A DNA stretch of 64,000 nucleotides from Belliella filtrata (lineage in GTDB: Bacteria > Bacteroidota > Bacteroidia > Cytophagales > Cyclobacteriaceae), in NCBI RefSeq assembly GCF_022549775.1, contig NZ_JAKZGP010000015.1, positions 1 to 64,000 on the forward strand, given 5' to 3'. The position numbers were made by a program, and so were the translations under genes. Below are positions 9,363 to 18,476 of this stretch, one piece after another; position 1 is the stretch's first letter, and each line of letters starts with the position of its first letter. A model generated the notes under the pieces. The model saw nothing but the letters and a program-made list of their open reading frames with translations. It did no database searches and was not told the DNA's origin.

Positions 9363-10411
9363 TTTTGGTAACCTTTTTCCTTAATAATTGTGATAATTGC
9401 TTGTTTTACAAAAGCGCTATCTTCTTCTTTTATATCTATTGCAATGGGCCAGGCAAAAATCGGAATTTCTGCCAAATAATCCCGAAATATAGGTGCTTTA
9501 AGTTTCACTGCATCCTTTTCTGTCGTTAAAATTACTGAATTGGGCAATTCTCGGCACTTTTGAGCTATTTTTTCTACATCCGATATTTTGTAATGGTGAT
9601 GATCCGAATATGAGAAATGATGATTCACTTCGAAATGTTGCCTTGCTTGTTCGACAAATAACGCATCATTGGCAATTCCTGATACAGCCACTACAGAAGA
9701 TAATTTATCCAACGGTTCAGCTCCCCTGCTTGAAGGCTTTCCGTATTTTATTCCAACAAACAAAATTTTTGCCTTTTCATTGTAAATTCTGATTTGCTTC
9801 ACGTACTCATTTTTCGAAGCCAAATCTATTGACTTTGGACATTTGGTCACTACAATCAAATCAGCCCTGGTAGCACCAATTCTTGACTCTCTTAAGGTTC
9901 CGAGTGGCAAGATTTGATCTTGAAAAAAAGGCTTGTGAAAAGTAGTCAATAGAATCTGATAATCCCCTGCTACATACCTATGTTGAAATGCATCATCTAG
10001 CAAAATTAGATCCGTCTCAGGGCAAGCCAAAAGAATTTGAGGAATTGCAAGCACCCTTTCTTCTCCTACTGCAACATTTACTTTATTTCCATATTTTTCA
10101 TATATCTGAAATGGTTCATCTCCAATCTTTGAAGCGTCGGAAGATTTATCCGCAAGGAAGTATCCCCTACTTTTTCTCCCATATCCTCTACTCAAGGTTG
10201 TTAGTTGGAATTGCTCAGAAAGCAAATCAATCAAAAACTCGACAAATGGTGTCTTACCAGTACCCCCCATACTCAAATTGCCTACGACAATGGTAGGAAC
10301 GGCAAATTTTACTGACTTTTTGAATCCAATATCAAACAAATGATTTCTAAGTCTTGTAGCTAAACCATAGCCTAATGAAAAAGGAAGTAACAAGGGGTCA
10401 AACCAACGCAT
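9359..10411 (-). CDS. lpxK: Tetraacyldisaccharide 4'-kinase LpxK
   Basis: A 350-residue inner-membrane-associated kinase that phosphorylates the 4' position of the lipid A disaccharide precursor. The N-terminal membrane-facing segment (MRWFDPLLLPFSLGYG) is followed by the P-loop VGNLSMGGTGKTPFVEFL and the Walker-B-like LILLDDAFQHR; all are family hallmarks. I chose ATG at 10411. A longer reading from TTG at 10441 adds ten residues with no family character. The stop overlaps the porin start by 4 nt (ATGA type). The gene starts divergently from the NIF3-like gene, 45 nt away, so the promoters of the two genes must overlap. Confidence 0.93.
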   Translation of the reverse strand: MRWFDPLLLPFSLGYGLATRLRNHLFDIGFKKSVKFAVPTIVVGNLSMGGTGKTPFVEFLIDLLSEQFQLTTLSRGYGRKSRGYFLADKSSDASKIGDEPFQIYEKYGNKVNVAVGEERVLAIPQILLACPETDLILLDDAFQHRYVAGDYQILLTTFHKPFFQDQILPLGTLRESRIGATRADLIVVTKCPKSIDLASKNEYVKQIRIYNEKAKILFVGIKYGKPSSRGAEPLDKLSSVVAVSGIANDALFVEQARQHFEVNHHFSYSDHHHYKISDVEKIAQKCRELPNSVILTTEKDAVKLKAPIFRDYLAEIPIFAWPIAIDIKEEDSAFVKQAIITIIKEKGYQK

Positions 10412-10456
10412 TGAGGAAATTTGATTACTTTTGAAAGACAAATTAAATTAAAATAT

Positions 10457-11557
10457 ATGGTTTACCAGATTCAAGACGTAGTTTCTTTTTTGAATACTAT
10501 CGCTCCTCCAGCTTATCAGGAGTCTTATGATAACTCCAGACTGATCACTGGGTACCCTGATATGCAGGTGAGTGGCATTCTTTGTACTTTGGATGCCACA
10601 GAGGAAGTAGTGGATGAAGCCATTTCCAAAGGTTGCAATTTGATAGTGGCTCACCATCCCATCGTATTCAAAGGACTAAAAAGTTTCAATGGCAACAACT
10701 ATGTAGAGAGAACTATTATCAAAGCGATAAAGCATGATATAGCCATATTTGCAATTCACACTAACTTGGATCATGTTGCTCATGGAGTAAATAAAAAAAT
10801 ATGTGATAAGATTGGGTTAAGCGACACAAAAATACTTGCCCCTAAAAAAGGAGTGCTTTCAAAATTGAGCACTTTTGTTCCTATAGAGGATGTCGAAAAA
10901 GTAGCAAATGCAATGTTTGCCGCAGGTGCAGGGACAATTGGAGAATACAGAGACTGTAGTTTTCAAAGTGAAGGAAAGGGCACCTTCACTCCAACTGAAA
11001 ATGCTAACCCAACCAAAGGCGATATAGAAAAGCCACATCAAGAACCAGAGGTAAAAATAGAAGTAATACTTCCTAGTCACTTGGAGTCAAAGGTGATTCT
11101 AGCATTGAAGACATCACACCCGTATGAAGAAGTGGCATACTACCTTCATAGGTTAGAGAACACACACCAAGAAGTAGGTGCAGGAATGGTTGGAAAGCTC
11201 CCATCACCTATGGATGAGAAATCCTTTTTAGCATTGTTAAAAAAGAATATGGGGCTTCAAGTTTTGAAACATACTGTACTACTCAACAGGCAAATTGAGA
11301 AAGTAGCTGTATGCGGTGGTGCTGGAATATTTTTACTTGAAAATGCAAAAAGAGAAAAGGCTGATGTCTTTATCACTTCCGACATTAAATACCATGAATT
11401 CTTTGACGCTGAAAATCAAATAGTTATTTGTGATATCGGACATTATGAGAGCGAAATATTCACAAAAGATCTATTATTAGAGATATTGTCACAAAAATTT
11501 ACTAATATTGCACTCTATTTTACCAAAGTAGTTACTAATCCCATAACTTACCTATAG
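10457..11557 (+). CDS. NIF3-like dinuclear metal centre protein (YqfO-type)
   Basis: A 366-residue cytoplasmic protein of the NIF3/GTP cyclohydrolase 1 type 2 family. Metal-binding motifs are visible: AHHPIVFKGLK near residue 65, IHTNLDHVAHGVN near residue 105, and the C-terminal CDIGHYESE. The central insert (about 130-240, with SHPYEEVAYY) is the CutA-like YqfO insertion, explaining the length above the short 250-residue form. The precise activity is unsettled in the family. Start ATG at 10457 is preferred over in-frame 10421 because a TAnnTTTG box (TACTTTTG, 10426-10433) would place transcription start downstream of 10421. The next gene begins 3 nt after the stop. Confidence 0.85.
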   Translation: MVYQIQDVVSFLNTIAPPAYQESYDNSRLITGYPDMQVSGILCTLDATEEVVDEAISKGCNLIVAHHPIVFKGLKSFNGNNYVERTIIKAIKHDIAIFAIHTNLDHVAHGVNKKICDKIGLSDTKILAPKKGVLSKLSTFVPIEDVEKVANAMFAAGAGTIGEYRDCSFQSEGKGTFTPTENANPTKGDIEKPHQEPEVKIEVILPSHLESKVILALKTSHPYEEVAYYLHRLENTHQEVGAGMVGKLPSPMDEKSFLALLKKNMGLQVLKHTVLLNRQIEKVAVCGGAGIFLLENAKREKADVFITSDIKYHEFFDAENQIVICDIGHYESEIFTKDLLLEILSQKFTNIALYFTKVVTNPITYL

Positions 11558-11560
11558 TAC

Positions 11561-12328
11561 ATGGAAAGTACCGTTGCACAGAAACTTGAAGCACTACATA
11601 ACCTTCAAAAGATAGATTCCCGCCTTGATGCCATTGTTAAAGTTAGAGGAGCCCTCCCTGAAGAAGTTCAAGATTTAGAAGATGAGATCGCTGGTTATGA
11701 AACCAGAATCGAAAAATTCAATGCTGATATACAGTCTTTAGATGAAGATATCAAAAAGCATAAAGAAAACATCAAAGAATCTGAAAAGCTGATCAAAAAA
11801 TATCAAGATCAGCAAATGAACGTCAGAAATAACAGAGAGTACGACGCCATAACGAAAGAACTTGAGCTTCAAGACCTTGAAATCCAAGTCTCCAAAAAGA
11901 AAATCGGAGAGGCTGAAGCTAGAATCGAGACAAAGAAAACCGACTTAGAGGCATTGAAAGATGTAGTAAAAGACAGGAACAAAGATCTTGACAATAAAAA
12001 AGGAGAACTTGATAATATCGTTGCAGAAAGCGAAGCCGAAGAAGGAAAGCTTTCAAATGATAGAGAAAAAGCCCTTAAAAAAATTGATGATAGATTAGCT
12101 AAGTCTTACACCAAAATCAGGGCAAATGCCAAAAATGGTTTGGCTGTAGTTCTTGTAAAAAGAGGAGCTTGTGGTGGTTGCTTCAATGTAGTCCCTCCGC
12201 AAAGACAAGCCGACATCAGAGAGCAAAAGAAACTAATCGTCTGCGAACACTGTGGGAGAATTCTCGCAGGAGTTGAAGATGAAATAGAGGAAGAAGCTCC
12301 AAAGAAAAAAAGAGGTTCTAAAGCCTAG
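11561..12328 (+). CDS. Coiled-coil protein with C4 zinc ribbon (zf-RING_7 type)
   Basis: A 255-residue cytoplasmic protein. Residues about 20-180 are a long heptad-rich coiled coil, with blocks of K, E and D such as IKKHKENIKESEKLIKKY. The C-terminal part has a four-cysteine zinc ribbon (CGGC near residue 205 and CEHC near residue 228) followed by a basic tail (KKKRGSK). This is the architecture of the CT398/PF02591 family, which is often encoded next to NIF3 proteins. Here it follows the NIF3-like gene by 3 nt, so they form an operon ended by a strong terminator. Binding to nucleic acid or secretion components has been suggested for relatives. The function here is unknown. Confidence 0.82.
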   Translation: MESTVAQKLEALHNLQKIDSRLDAIVKVRGALPEEVQDLEDEIAGYETRIEKFNADIQSLDEDIKKHKENIKESEKLIKKYQDQQMNVRNNREYDAITKELELQDLEIQVSKKKIGEAEARIETKKTDLEALKDVVKDRNKDLDNKKGELDNIVAESEAEEGKLSNDREKALKKIDDRLAKSYTKIRANAKNGLAVVLVKRGACGGCFNVVPPQRQADIREQKKLIVCEHCGRILAGVEDEIEEEAPKKKRGSKA

Positions 12329-12335
12329 TATAATT

Positions 12336-12363
12336 AAAGACCTGCAATGCAGGTCTTTTTTTT
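12336..12363 (+). terminator. Rho-independent terminator of the NIF3-like operon
   Basis: A perfect 10-bp stem AAAGACCTGC/GCAGGTCTTT with a 3-nt loop (AAT) runs into eight T's. It begins 7 nt after the zinc-ribbon gene stop. Confidence 0.93.
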
Positions 12364-12430
12364 ATCTTTTCATGGAATATTTTTAAACCTTCCTGTTGAC
12401 ATGTAAGTTTAATTTACATACATTTCAAAG

Positions 12431-12847
12431 ATGAAGCGGTTTCTATTGATCATATTGTTTTATTGTACCATTCATTCGGTGTTTGCAAATAATCCGAATG
12501 AAAGAACCTTTTTGGTGATTTTTGATAATACAGAATTGAAAAAAAATAAAACCAGCCCAGAGTATATCGAACTTAGTTTGATGAATGTATTTAATACAAA
12601 ATCATTTTCTGGTAATTCAGATGCAGCAATCTTGATCAAAACCAATCAAGCCCAGATAGATAAATGCGTACTTGGTGACTTCATTATCCGATTCAATCAA
12701 AACCACATAAGCACCCTAGATGAAATTGCCTTTCAAATCATTGATTTAGATGAGTGCAAAGAGATTTATCATGCTTTGCTTGCAGATTTTGAAGAAAAAA
12801 GCTTGAAAAACAAAAAGAGTAACAAACTTTTCAAATCAACGCTTTAA
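12431..12847 (+). CDS. Hypothetical secreted protein, 138 residues
   Basis: I do not recognise this family. The first 19-20 residues are a clear signal peptide (MKRFLLIILFYCTIHSVFA), so the product is likely periplasmic. The mature part is polar, with a lysine-rich C-terminal tail (KSLKNKKSNKLF). Two cysteines (about 75 and 113) might pair. The start has no good ribosome-binding site. Upstream, an inverted repeat ATGTAA-N7-TTACAT (12401-12419) sits next to a TTGAC sequence. The 3' end overlaps the convergent histidine phosphatase gene by 17 nt. Confidence 0.6.
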   Translation: MKRFLLIILFYCTIHSVFANNPNERTFLVIFDNTELKKNKTSPEYIELSLMNVFNTKSFSGNSDAAILIKTNQAQIDKCVLGDFIIRFNQNHISTLDEIAFQIIDLDECKEIYHALLADFEEKSLKNKKSNKLFKSTL

Positions 12848-13460
12848 GCTTAAGGTGCTCTCCAGAGTTATTTTTAACAATAACAGCCGTCCCGTTCTGA
12901 TCAATATCCAATTCGTACAATCCAAGGTTACGATGCTCAAATTGATCCATATCCTTGAGGCCTACTTGCATTATTATACTGAGCAACATTCTCATCGCTC
13001 TACCATGCATACATATTAATATCACTTTTTGGTCTTGCTTCAAGATTTTTTCAATCCCAATCTTCAACCTTTTTGCAACTTGATTAGGACTCTCCCCACC
13101 TTTGATTGCATAATCTAAGTCACCTGAAGCCCACTTTTCTAACATAGACTGATAATAGGCATTTTCGTCTGGCGTCATAGGCTGGCCTTCGTAGTCTCCC
13201 CAACTTATCTCGTTTAATTCGGGAACGGATTCACTTGGGATTCCTAAGGCTATAAACTTCTCGATTGATTGTCTGGTGCGTTGGAGACCTGTGTAAAAAA
13301 CTTTCTCAAAAGGGACATGCTTATATGCTTCAAAAAAAGCTGAAGCTTGTAACTTCCCATGTTCATTTAGAGGTGCATCAATTCCACTTCCCTGAACCAC
13401 TCCTTTCAAATTGTAATCTGTTTGACCATGGCGAACCAGGTATATTTTTTTAGTAAGCAA
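12831..13460 (-). CDS. Histidine phosphatase family protein
   Basis: A 209-residue cytoplasmic member of the phosphoglycerate mutase-like superfamily. The catalytic RHG motif (LVRHGQTDYN, near residue 10) and the second histidine (ILICMHGRAMRMLLS, near residue 150) are present. An acid residue lies in the NEISWGDYEGQ segment. The family includes alpha-ribazole phosphatase, sugar-phosphate phosphatases and broad phosphatases. The sequence does not settle which it is, and no cobalamin genes lie nearby. It is transcribed away from the thioesterase-men operon, and its start lies 53 nt from that of the thioesterase. Its 3' end overlaps the convergent small secreted-protein gene. Confidence 0.88.
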   Translation of the reverse strand: MLTKKIYLVRHGQTDYNLKGVVQGSGIDAPLNEHGKLQASAFFEAYKHVPFEKVFYTGLQRTRQSIEKFIALGIPSESVPELNEISWGDYEGQPMTPDENAYYQSMLEKWASGDLDYAIKGGESPNQVAKRLKIGIEKILKQDQKVILICMHGRAMRMLLSIIMQVGLKDMDQFEHRNLGLYELDIDQNGTAVIVKNNSGEHLKLKALI

Positions 13461-13513
13461 GATTAATTAATTTTGTTCCAGACTTCAAAGAAAATGTTTT
13501 TATTCATAAAACC

Positions 13514-13936
13514 ATGATATTTCCACCAAACCTTAATGTCAATACCCTCAACGACTGGGGCAAAAACACAATGACAGATTTTTTAGGAATAGAATTTACT
13601 GCCATTGGTGAAGATTATCTTGAGGCTACAATGCCTGTAGATCATAGAACCAAACAGCCCTTGGGACTGTTACATGGAGGAGCTAATGTTGTATTGGCAG
13701 AGACCTTGGGAAGTGTGGCTGCAAGCCTTGTTGTTGATCGAAATTCACAGTATTGTGTGGGACTTGAAATCAATGCAAATCACGTCAAGTCAGTCAAAGA
13801 AGGTCTGGTACGCGGTATAACAAAACCTGTTCACTTAGGAAAGAAAACTCAAATCTGGGAAATAAAAATATATACAGCATCTGGTGATTTGAGCTGTATC
13901 AGTAGAATTACCATGGCTGTCATTGATAAAAAGTAA
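13514..13936 (+). CDS. Hotdog-fold thioesterase, probable MenI
   Basis: A 140-residue single-domain hotdog thioesterase of the PaaI/YbdB group. The motif LLHGGANVVLAETLGS (about 54-69) holds the catalytic helix with its acidic residue. The genome position is the best clue: it begins an operon with menF and menD, with the next start 2 nt after its stop. A role as 1,4-dihydroxy-2-naphthoyl-CoA hydrolase (MenI) in menaquinone synthesis is therefore likely. Enterobactin-type proofreading thioesterases are similar, so sequence alone does not settle the substrate. A TAATTTTG box (13468-13475) about 39 nt upstream may be the operon's -7 element. Confidence 0.82.
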   Translation: MIFPPNLNVNTLNDWGKNTMTDFLGIEFTAIGEDYLEATMPVDHRTKQPLGLLHGGANVVLAETLGSVAASLVVDRNSQYCVGLEINANHVKSVKEGLVRGITKPVHLGKKTQIWEIKIYTASGDLSCISRITMAVIDKK

Positions 13937-13937
13937 T

Positions 13938-15146
13938 ATGCAGATTCAAACTGGTTACAATACAATCAATCTTGAGGATTTTCTTACAAAACTTTTTGCA
14001 AAACTCATCTTACAAAAAGATCAATTTGCAGTTTGGAGAAAACCGAACACAAACACGCTAAATATCTTAATAGATCAATCAGGCATTACAAAAAGAGTTT
14101 CACCTCAACTGGAGTCTCTTACACCTGGGTTTATAATACACCCCTTTTTGGATCAAAAAGATAGAAAAGCTTATTACTTAGAAAAATCAGTTTTCATCAA
14201 AATAAATCTTGAAAACAATCAGCTAGAAACTTTTCTTGAAGAAAAAACCTCCATGTTAGACCTATCAAAAGCCAAAGAGGTGTTGAGGGATTTTTTCAAA
14301 GAAAAAGAATTTGATTCAAAATCGAAAAGCATATATCCCGAGACCTCAAAGGAAGATTTTATCGCTTTGGTAGAAAAAGGAATAGAGGAGATTAAAGAAG
14401 GTAAGCTAAATAAGATAGTACCTGCAAAGGTGAAAAAATTAAGCTATAGCGATTCCTTCGATATAGTCACTGCAATCCAAAGTATGCTAAGTGCATACCC
14501 AAATGCTTTTATCAATTTCTTCCACCTTCCTGAAATTGGCACTTGGATAGGTGCAACACCCGAAGTTCTTATTCAAACTTCTGGAGATATGTTCCATACC
14601 ATGTCTCTTGCAGGTACCCAGCAAGCATTTGGTGACAACCCGCTGAAGTCAGTAGCTTGGACGCAAAAAGAAATAGAAGAGCAAGCATTAGTTTCTAGGT
14701 ATATTGTGGATTGCTTCAAGAGAATAAGGCTTAGAGAATATCAAGAAATTGGCCCAAAAACGGTTATTGCGGGAAACCTGCTACACCTCAAGTCTGACTT
14801 CAAAGTAGATATGAAGGCCACGAATTTCCCACAACTTGGAACTGTCATGTTGGAACTTTTGCACCCTACATCGGCAGTTTGTGGTATGCCAAGACAAGAA
14901 GCTTTTGATTTTATAAGTAAAAATGAGTCTTTTGATAGGTCCATTTTTGCTGGTTTCATCGGACCTGTGAATATCGAAGGTGAAACATCTATTTATGTCA
15001 ACCTGCGCACTGCACAACTTTTCCCTGGGACTGCCCTTCTTTATGCTGGAGCTGGTGTGACCGAAGACTCCGACCCAGAAAAAGAGTGGGAAGAGACTGA
15101 GTTGAAATGTGAAATTATTGCAAGCCACTTAAACTTGAAAAACTAA
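13938..15146 (+). CDS. menF: Isochorismate synthase
   Basis: A 402-residue chorismate-binding enzyme that converts chorismate to isochorismate, the first committed step to menaquinone. The C-terminal catalytic domain shows GTWIGATPEVLIQT, SLAGTQ, LLHPTSAVCGMPRQEA and FAGFIGPVNIEGETSIYVNLRTA, split family motifs that line the Mg2+/chorismate site. The N-terminal 140 residues are poorly conserved, as usual. ATG at 13938 is preferred because it lies 2 nt after the thioesterase stop; an in-frame ATG at 13923 would overlap it. The downstream menD starts 2 nt after this stop, so translation is tightly coupled. Anthranilate and salicylate synthases are related, but the menD context points to MenF. 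Confidence 0.9.
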   Translation: MQIQTGYNTINLEDFLTKLFAKLILQKDQFAVWRKPNTNTLNILIDQSGITKRVSPQLESLTPGFIIHPFLDQKDRKAYYLEKSVFIKINLENNQLETFLEEKTSMLDLSKAKEVLRDFFKEKEFDSKSKSIYPETSKEDFIALVEKGIEEIKEGKLNKIVPAKVKKLSYSDSFDIVTAIQSMLSAYPNAFINFFHLPEIGTWIGATPEVLIQTSGDMFHTMSLAGTQQAFGDNPLKSVAWTQKEIEEQALVSRYIVDCFKRIRLREYQEIGPKTVIAGNLLHLKSDFKVDMKATNFPQLGTVMLELLHPTSAVCGMPRQEAFDFISKNESFDRSIFAGFIGPVNIEGETSIYVNLRTAQLFPGTALLYAGAGVTEDSDPEKEWEETELKCEIIASHLNLKN

Positions 15147-15147
15147 A

Positions 15148-16818
15148 GTGATCCTACAACCTATCCTTGACTTAGTAACTATTTGTGCTAATAAAGGCAT
15201 CAAGCAAGCCATACTATCTCCTGGATCTAGGTGTGCTCCTATCACGCTTGCTTTTGCAAGACACCCGGACATCCAATGCAGAACCATTTCAGATGAAAGA
15301 TCCGCTGCATTTATTGCTTTGGGTATGGCACAGCAATTAGACAATCCGGTAGTATTGGTATGCACCTCGGGATCGGCGGCTTACAACTACGCACCAGCTA
15401 TTGCTGAAGCTTATTTTCAACAAATCCCCCTACTTATAATCACTGCTGATAGACCCGCAGAATGGATAGATCAATGGGACGGACAGACTATAAGGCAATC
15501 AGATATTTACGGCAAACATATCAAAACTTCCTTTAATTTTCCGGATGAATTTAGTCATAAGGATAAAGTTTGGCATGCTCACCGCATTGTCAATGAAGCT
15601 ATCAATAAAGCAAATGAGTATCCAGCTGGACCCGTTCATATCAATATTCCTTTGAGAGAGCCTTTTTATCCTGAGTCAAATGAATCTTTTGAGTATAATG
15701 ATGTAAGGATCATTGATACGATTTTGGCAAGCCCTACATTGAACGATGTTTCAAAAATTCAATTAAAGGACAAACTTTCTCAACACCAAAAAATCCTGAT
15801 CATCCCTGGGCAACAAAAACCAAATGATGATATTCAAGATATACTTGACCTACTGGCGGAAAATCAACAAGTCGTCATCGTTTCAGATGTTATTTCTAAC
15901 CTACAATCAGAAAAAACGATAACTTTTCACGACCACTTTATAAATTCCCCTGAAATTCAAGAATCCTTGAAACCAGATTTGGTTATATCATTTGGTAAGT
16001 CAATAATATCCAAGGGCTTGAAAAACTTCCTGAGGGCATCAAGTGCTGAGCATTGGCACATACAGCCCTCCGGGTACACACCTGATACTTTTCAGTCCAT
16101 GTCAAAGATTATAGCGAGTGAACCAGGTGATTTTTTCAACCTATTGATAGGTCATCTTCCTGAGAACAACACCTATGCAAAAGCATGGAAACATCATGAT
16201 GATAACATCAAGGTAAAACTAGAAAAGACATTGAATGAAGCAGCTTTTGGAGAGTTCAAAGCTATCCATAAGGTACTTAAACATATTCCTTCTCAAGCCA
16301 AACTACACATCGCTAACAGCATGGCCATAAGGTATGTTAATATGCTTGGCTCACGAACCAATGAGGTGATTAGCAATAGAGGAACGAGTGGCATAGATGG
16401 TAGTAATAGCACTGCTATAGGCTGTACATTTACTACCAAAGATCCCGTAATATTGATCACAGGTGATTTGGCTTTTTTCTATGATCGAAACGCATTTTGG
16501 CACAATTACACCTTTTCCAATTTAAGAGTAATTCTTCTCAACAACCATGCTGGTGGGATTTTCAGACTGATTGAAGGCCCCTCAAAGCAAGCTGAATTAG
16601 AAGAGTTTTTTGAAACAAAACAACAACTAAATGCCAGTAATCTTGCCAAAGAATTTGATTTTGAATATGAATTGATTTTAAATGAAAATGATTTAAATCA
16701 GTCTTTGGGCCATTTCTTTGAAGAAAACACAAGACCTAAAATTCTAGAAATCAAATCTGAAAGCCATAACAACGCTGAAATTCTTAAGTGGGTCAAAAAA
16801 GAAATCCAGAAAATTTAA
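15148..16818 (+). CDS. menD: SEPHCHC synthase MenD
   Basis: A 556-residue thiamine-diphosphate enzyme. It adds the succinic semialdehyde unit of 2-oxoglutarate to isochorismate to make SEPHCHC in menaquinone synthesis. The N-terminus has AILSPGSRCAPIT, the isochorismate-binding segment, and the catalytic glutamate region ISDERSAAFIALGMA. The C-terminal ThDP-binding region has ITGDLAFFYDRNAFW (GDxxF motif) and NNHAGGIFR. Start codon is GTG at 15148, 2 nt after the menF stop. It is the last gene of the cluster; menB, menC, menE and menA are not here, so the pathway must be split over several loci. Confidence 0.95.
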   Translation: MILQPILDLVTICANKGIKQAILSPGSRCAPITLAFARHPDIQCRTISDERSAAFIALGMAQQLDNPVVLVCTSGSAAYNYAPAIAEAYFQQIPLLIITADRPAEWIDQWDGQTIRQSDIYGKHIKTSFNFPDEFSHKDKVWHAHRIVNEAINKANEYPAGPVHINIPLREPFYPESNESFEYNDVRIIDTILASPTLNDVSKIQLKDKLSQHQKILIIPGQQKPNDDIQDILDLLAENQQVVIVSDVISNLQSEKTITFHDHFINSPEIQESLKPDLVISFGKSIISKGLKNFLRASSAEHWHIQPSGYTPDTFQSMSKIIASEPGDFFNLLIGHLPENNTYAKAWKHHDDNIKVKLEKTLNEAAFGEFKAIHKVLKHIPSQAKLHIANSMAIRYVNMLGSRTNEVISNRGTSGIDGSNSTAIGCTFTTKDPVILITGDLAFFYDRNAFWHNYTFSNLRVILLNNHAGGIFRLIEGPSKQAELEEFFETKQQLNASNLAKEFDFEYELILNENDLNQSLGHFFEENTRPKILEIKSESHNNAEILKWVKKEIQKI

Positions 16819-16956
16819 ATTGATCCTTACAATCCCCATACCTTTCAGTTTTTTTGACTACCAATCAGTTCAAGAACTCATTGAGTGAAACCTGAATGGT
16901 CTGTTTTTACTATTAATCAATTGATTATCGCAGTATTTTGCGGATTAAATTGATAA

Positions 16957-16980
16957 AAAAAGCATTCTTTTGTGAATGAT
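16957..16980 (-). terminator. Weak terminator of the XRE membrane-regulator gene
   Basis: On the minus strand a short 5-bp stem CATTC/GAATG with loop ACAAAA is followed by C and seven T's. It begins at the gene's stop codon. The stem is short, so strength is uncertain. The adjoining stretch 16819-16956 shows nothing else I can support. Confidence 0.45.
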
Positions 16981-17829
16981 CTAAACGAGAACATCTGTTC
17001 CAAAGGCTTGCCTTGGAACGGATGCTTTTTGAAATTCCTGATAGAGTAATACTATCAATACCAACTCAAAAATAGTCAGTAATAACAAACCCGGGACAGC
17101 AAAAACTACAGTCATAAAGCATATTCCAGTAACTAGCCCTACTGTACCTGCCACAATGTGAGTACTCCCATTTTGCTTGTACTGGTTCAAAAAGCTTGCT
17201 CCAAACAAGATATAGATAATCCCTGATATCAATGACCTTAAGATCAAGCTAAAGATTGAATCAATTTGAAGAAAGAATACAATAATATCTTCTATTAGAA
17301 AAAGGCATGTTGCTAATACCAATATCACCGTCATCACTTTCATCAATAAATTTCCAAATACTTCTGCAAGCTTAAAAAAGGAAATGTTAAAAAAGAGAAA
17401 CAGTATGAGTATCCCCATTTTTAAAGTCAAGTACCAGAAAAACGAAATTTGGTCGTATGATTTATTTTCTATCAGCAATTGTATGTCTGTTAGCGATTCA
17501 ATCATCGAAAGAATCAAATAAAAAATCCCTGAGATGATTGAAAGTCGTAACCAAGAGCTAAAAGAACCTTTTTTGGTATTTTTCAATACTTCAGTGCTTT
17601 CTTCTACAGCTTGTACTTCATCAGGTTTCACCTCTAAAACTTCCAAGATTGATTTGATCGTATAGGATCTTGGAGTTACTTCTCCAGCCTCTATCCGCTG
17701 GATTGTTCTCACGTTAAGATTACAACGTTCTACCAATTCTTCTTGAGTTAGTCCTTTGGCCTTTCTCCACTCTTGGATCTTTTGTCCTAACAGGGGCTGT
17801 TTCATGTGATGTATGTTTTGTTTGACCAT
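16981..17829 (-). CDS. XRE-family regulator with C-terminal membrane domain
   Basis: A 282-residue protein. Residues about 10-70 form a helix-turn-helix of the Cro/C1 type (LGQKIQEWRKAKGLTQEELV, then NVRTIQRIEAGEVTP). Residues about 95-270 hold five or six hydrophobic helices. Tethering an HTH to the membrane suggests a sensor of envelope state. The XRE-membrane arrangement is common in Bacteroidota, but the ligands are mostly unknown. An in-frame ATG at 17805 is an alternative start that removes eight residues. It lies at the left edge of an accessory island and has no visible partner gene. Confidence 0.75.
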   Translation of the reverse strand: MVKQNIHHMKQPLLGQKIQEWRKAKGLTQEELVERCNLNVRTIQRIEAGEVTPRSYTIKSILEVLEVKPDEVQAVEESTEVLKNTKKGSFSSWLRLSIISGIFYLILSMIESLTDIQLLIENKSYDQISFFWYLTLKMGILILFLFFNISFFKLAEVFGNLLMKVMTVILVLATCLFLIEDIIVFFLQIDSIFSLILRSLISGIIYILFGASFLNQYKQNGSTHIVAGTVGLVTGICFMTVVFAVPGLLLLTIFELVLIVLLYQEFQKASVPRQAFGTDVLV

Positions 17830-17997
17830 GGCAATTTGGAAGGATTCTTACAAATATAGCCCGAAAATCAACAGGATTTTACCCGACATTTGGACGTAAT
17901 TTGCCTTATCGAGGCTTCGTCACTGGTTCATTTTCATTCAGCTCCATCAATACTCACCTACAGGGATCAATGCCCCCGTTTTTCCTTTCCGCTCACC

Positions 17998-18069
17998 ACA
18001 TATAAGGGGCTAATTCCGAAATTCCGCTGCGCTTCACTTCGGTTTAGCCCTTATATGTTACCAGCAGTG
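17998..18069. repeat. attC-like palindrome A
   Basis: Arms ACATATAAGGGGCTAA (17998-18013) and TTAGCCCTTATATGT (18044-18058) pair with one bulged G, and the loop contains a second small TTCCG/CGG pairing. Directly beside it is GTTACCAGCAGTG (18057-18069). The right arm contains the stop codon of the 141-residue membrane protein, so gene and palindrome abut as in integron gene cassettes. The expected GTTRRRY core is not intact at its outer end. Confidence 0.6.
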
Positions 18070-18476
18070 ATTCTGTCTGTCGCTTTCAATTGGTTTTGTT
18101 GTTTCGTTATGAAATAAATTGTCGCCAAGTTAAAAAATATAAGTATCGAATTTAGTGTTATAAATTCGCTCTGCTCAACTTTCCAAAAATGTATTCCTAT
18201 TTGTCCGCCTGAACTTAAAAACCAAACTGTCAAAGCAACTGAGGTCAATGTCGCAGCAAACCATATAAGCAAATGTGTCTTGAAATATTTTAGTCCGAGC
18301 ATTAATAATGTCGAGTTAAATAAAGTCAAGCAAAGTATATAAGGCAAATAAATAAAAGTCCCAAAAACTACTACGTTCATATCTCCATTCTCAATGTCGT
18401 TGAAACGAAGAAATAATACAAATGTCAACACAGCTAAATGTATGAAGCTAAATTTTATAATTGCTTTAAATTTCAT
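18051..18476 (-). CDS. Small four-helix membrane protein
   Basis: A 141-residue protein of unknown family. Four hydrophobic segments are visible (about 7-24, 36-58, 68-88 and 106-122), separated by short polar loops, so it is probably an inner-membrane protein. The last six codons (ITAGNI) are contributed by the repeat sequence GTTACCAGCAGTG and the palindrome next to it, so the C-terminus looks recruited from the element. The gene is isolated, sits between two attC-like palindromes, and has about 190 nt of repeat-rich sequence upstream. That layout resembles a mobile gene cassette. No function can be assigned. Confidence 0.55.
   Translation of the reverse strand: MKFKAIIKFSFIHLAVLTFVLFLRFNDIENGDMNVVVFGTFIYLPYILCLTLFNSTLLMLGLKYFKTHLLIWFAATLTSVALTVWFLSSGGQIGIHFWKVEQSEFITLNSILIFFNLATIYFITKQQNQLKATDRITAGNI

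Noticed and set aside
10421-10457. A start at 10421 for the NIF3-like gene
   Set aside because: The promoter-like TACTTTTG box lies after it and the extra twelve residues have no family character; ATG at 10457 begins the usual N-terminus.
12401-12426. TTG and TACATTTC boxes as promoter of the small secreted protein
   Set aside because: The -7 box would place the transcription start at or after the ATG at 12431, so it is not convincing.
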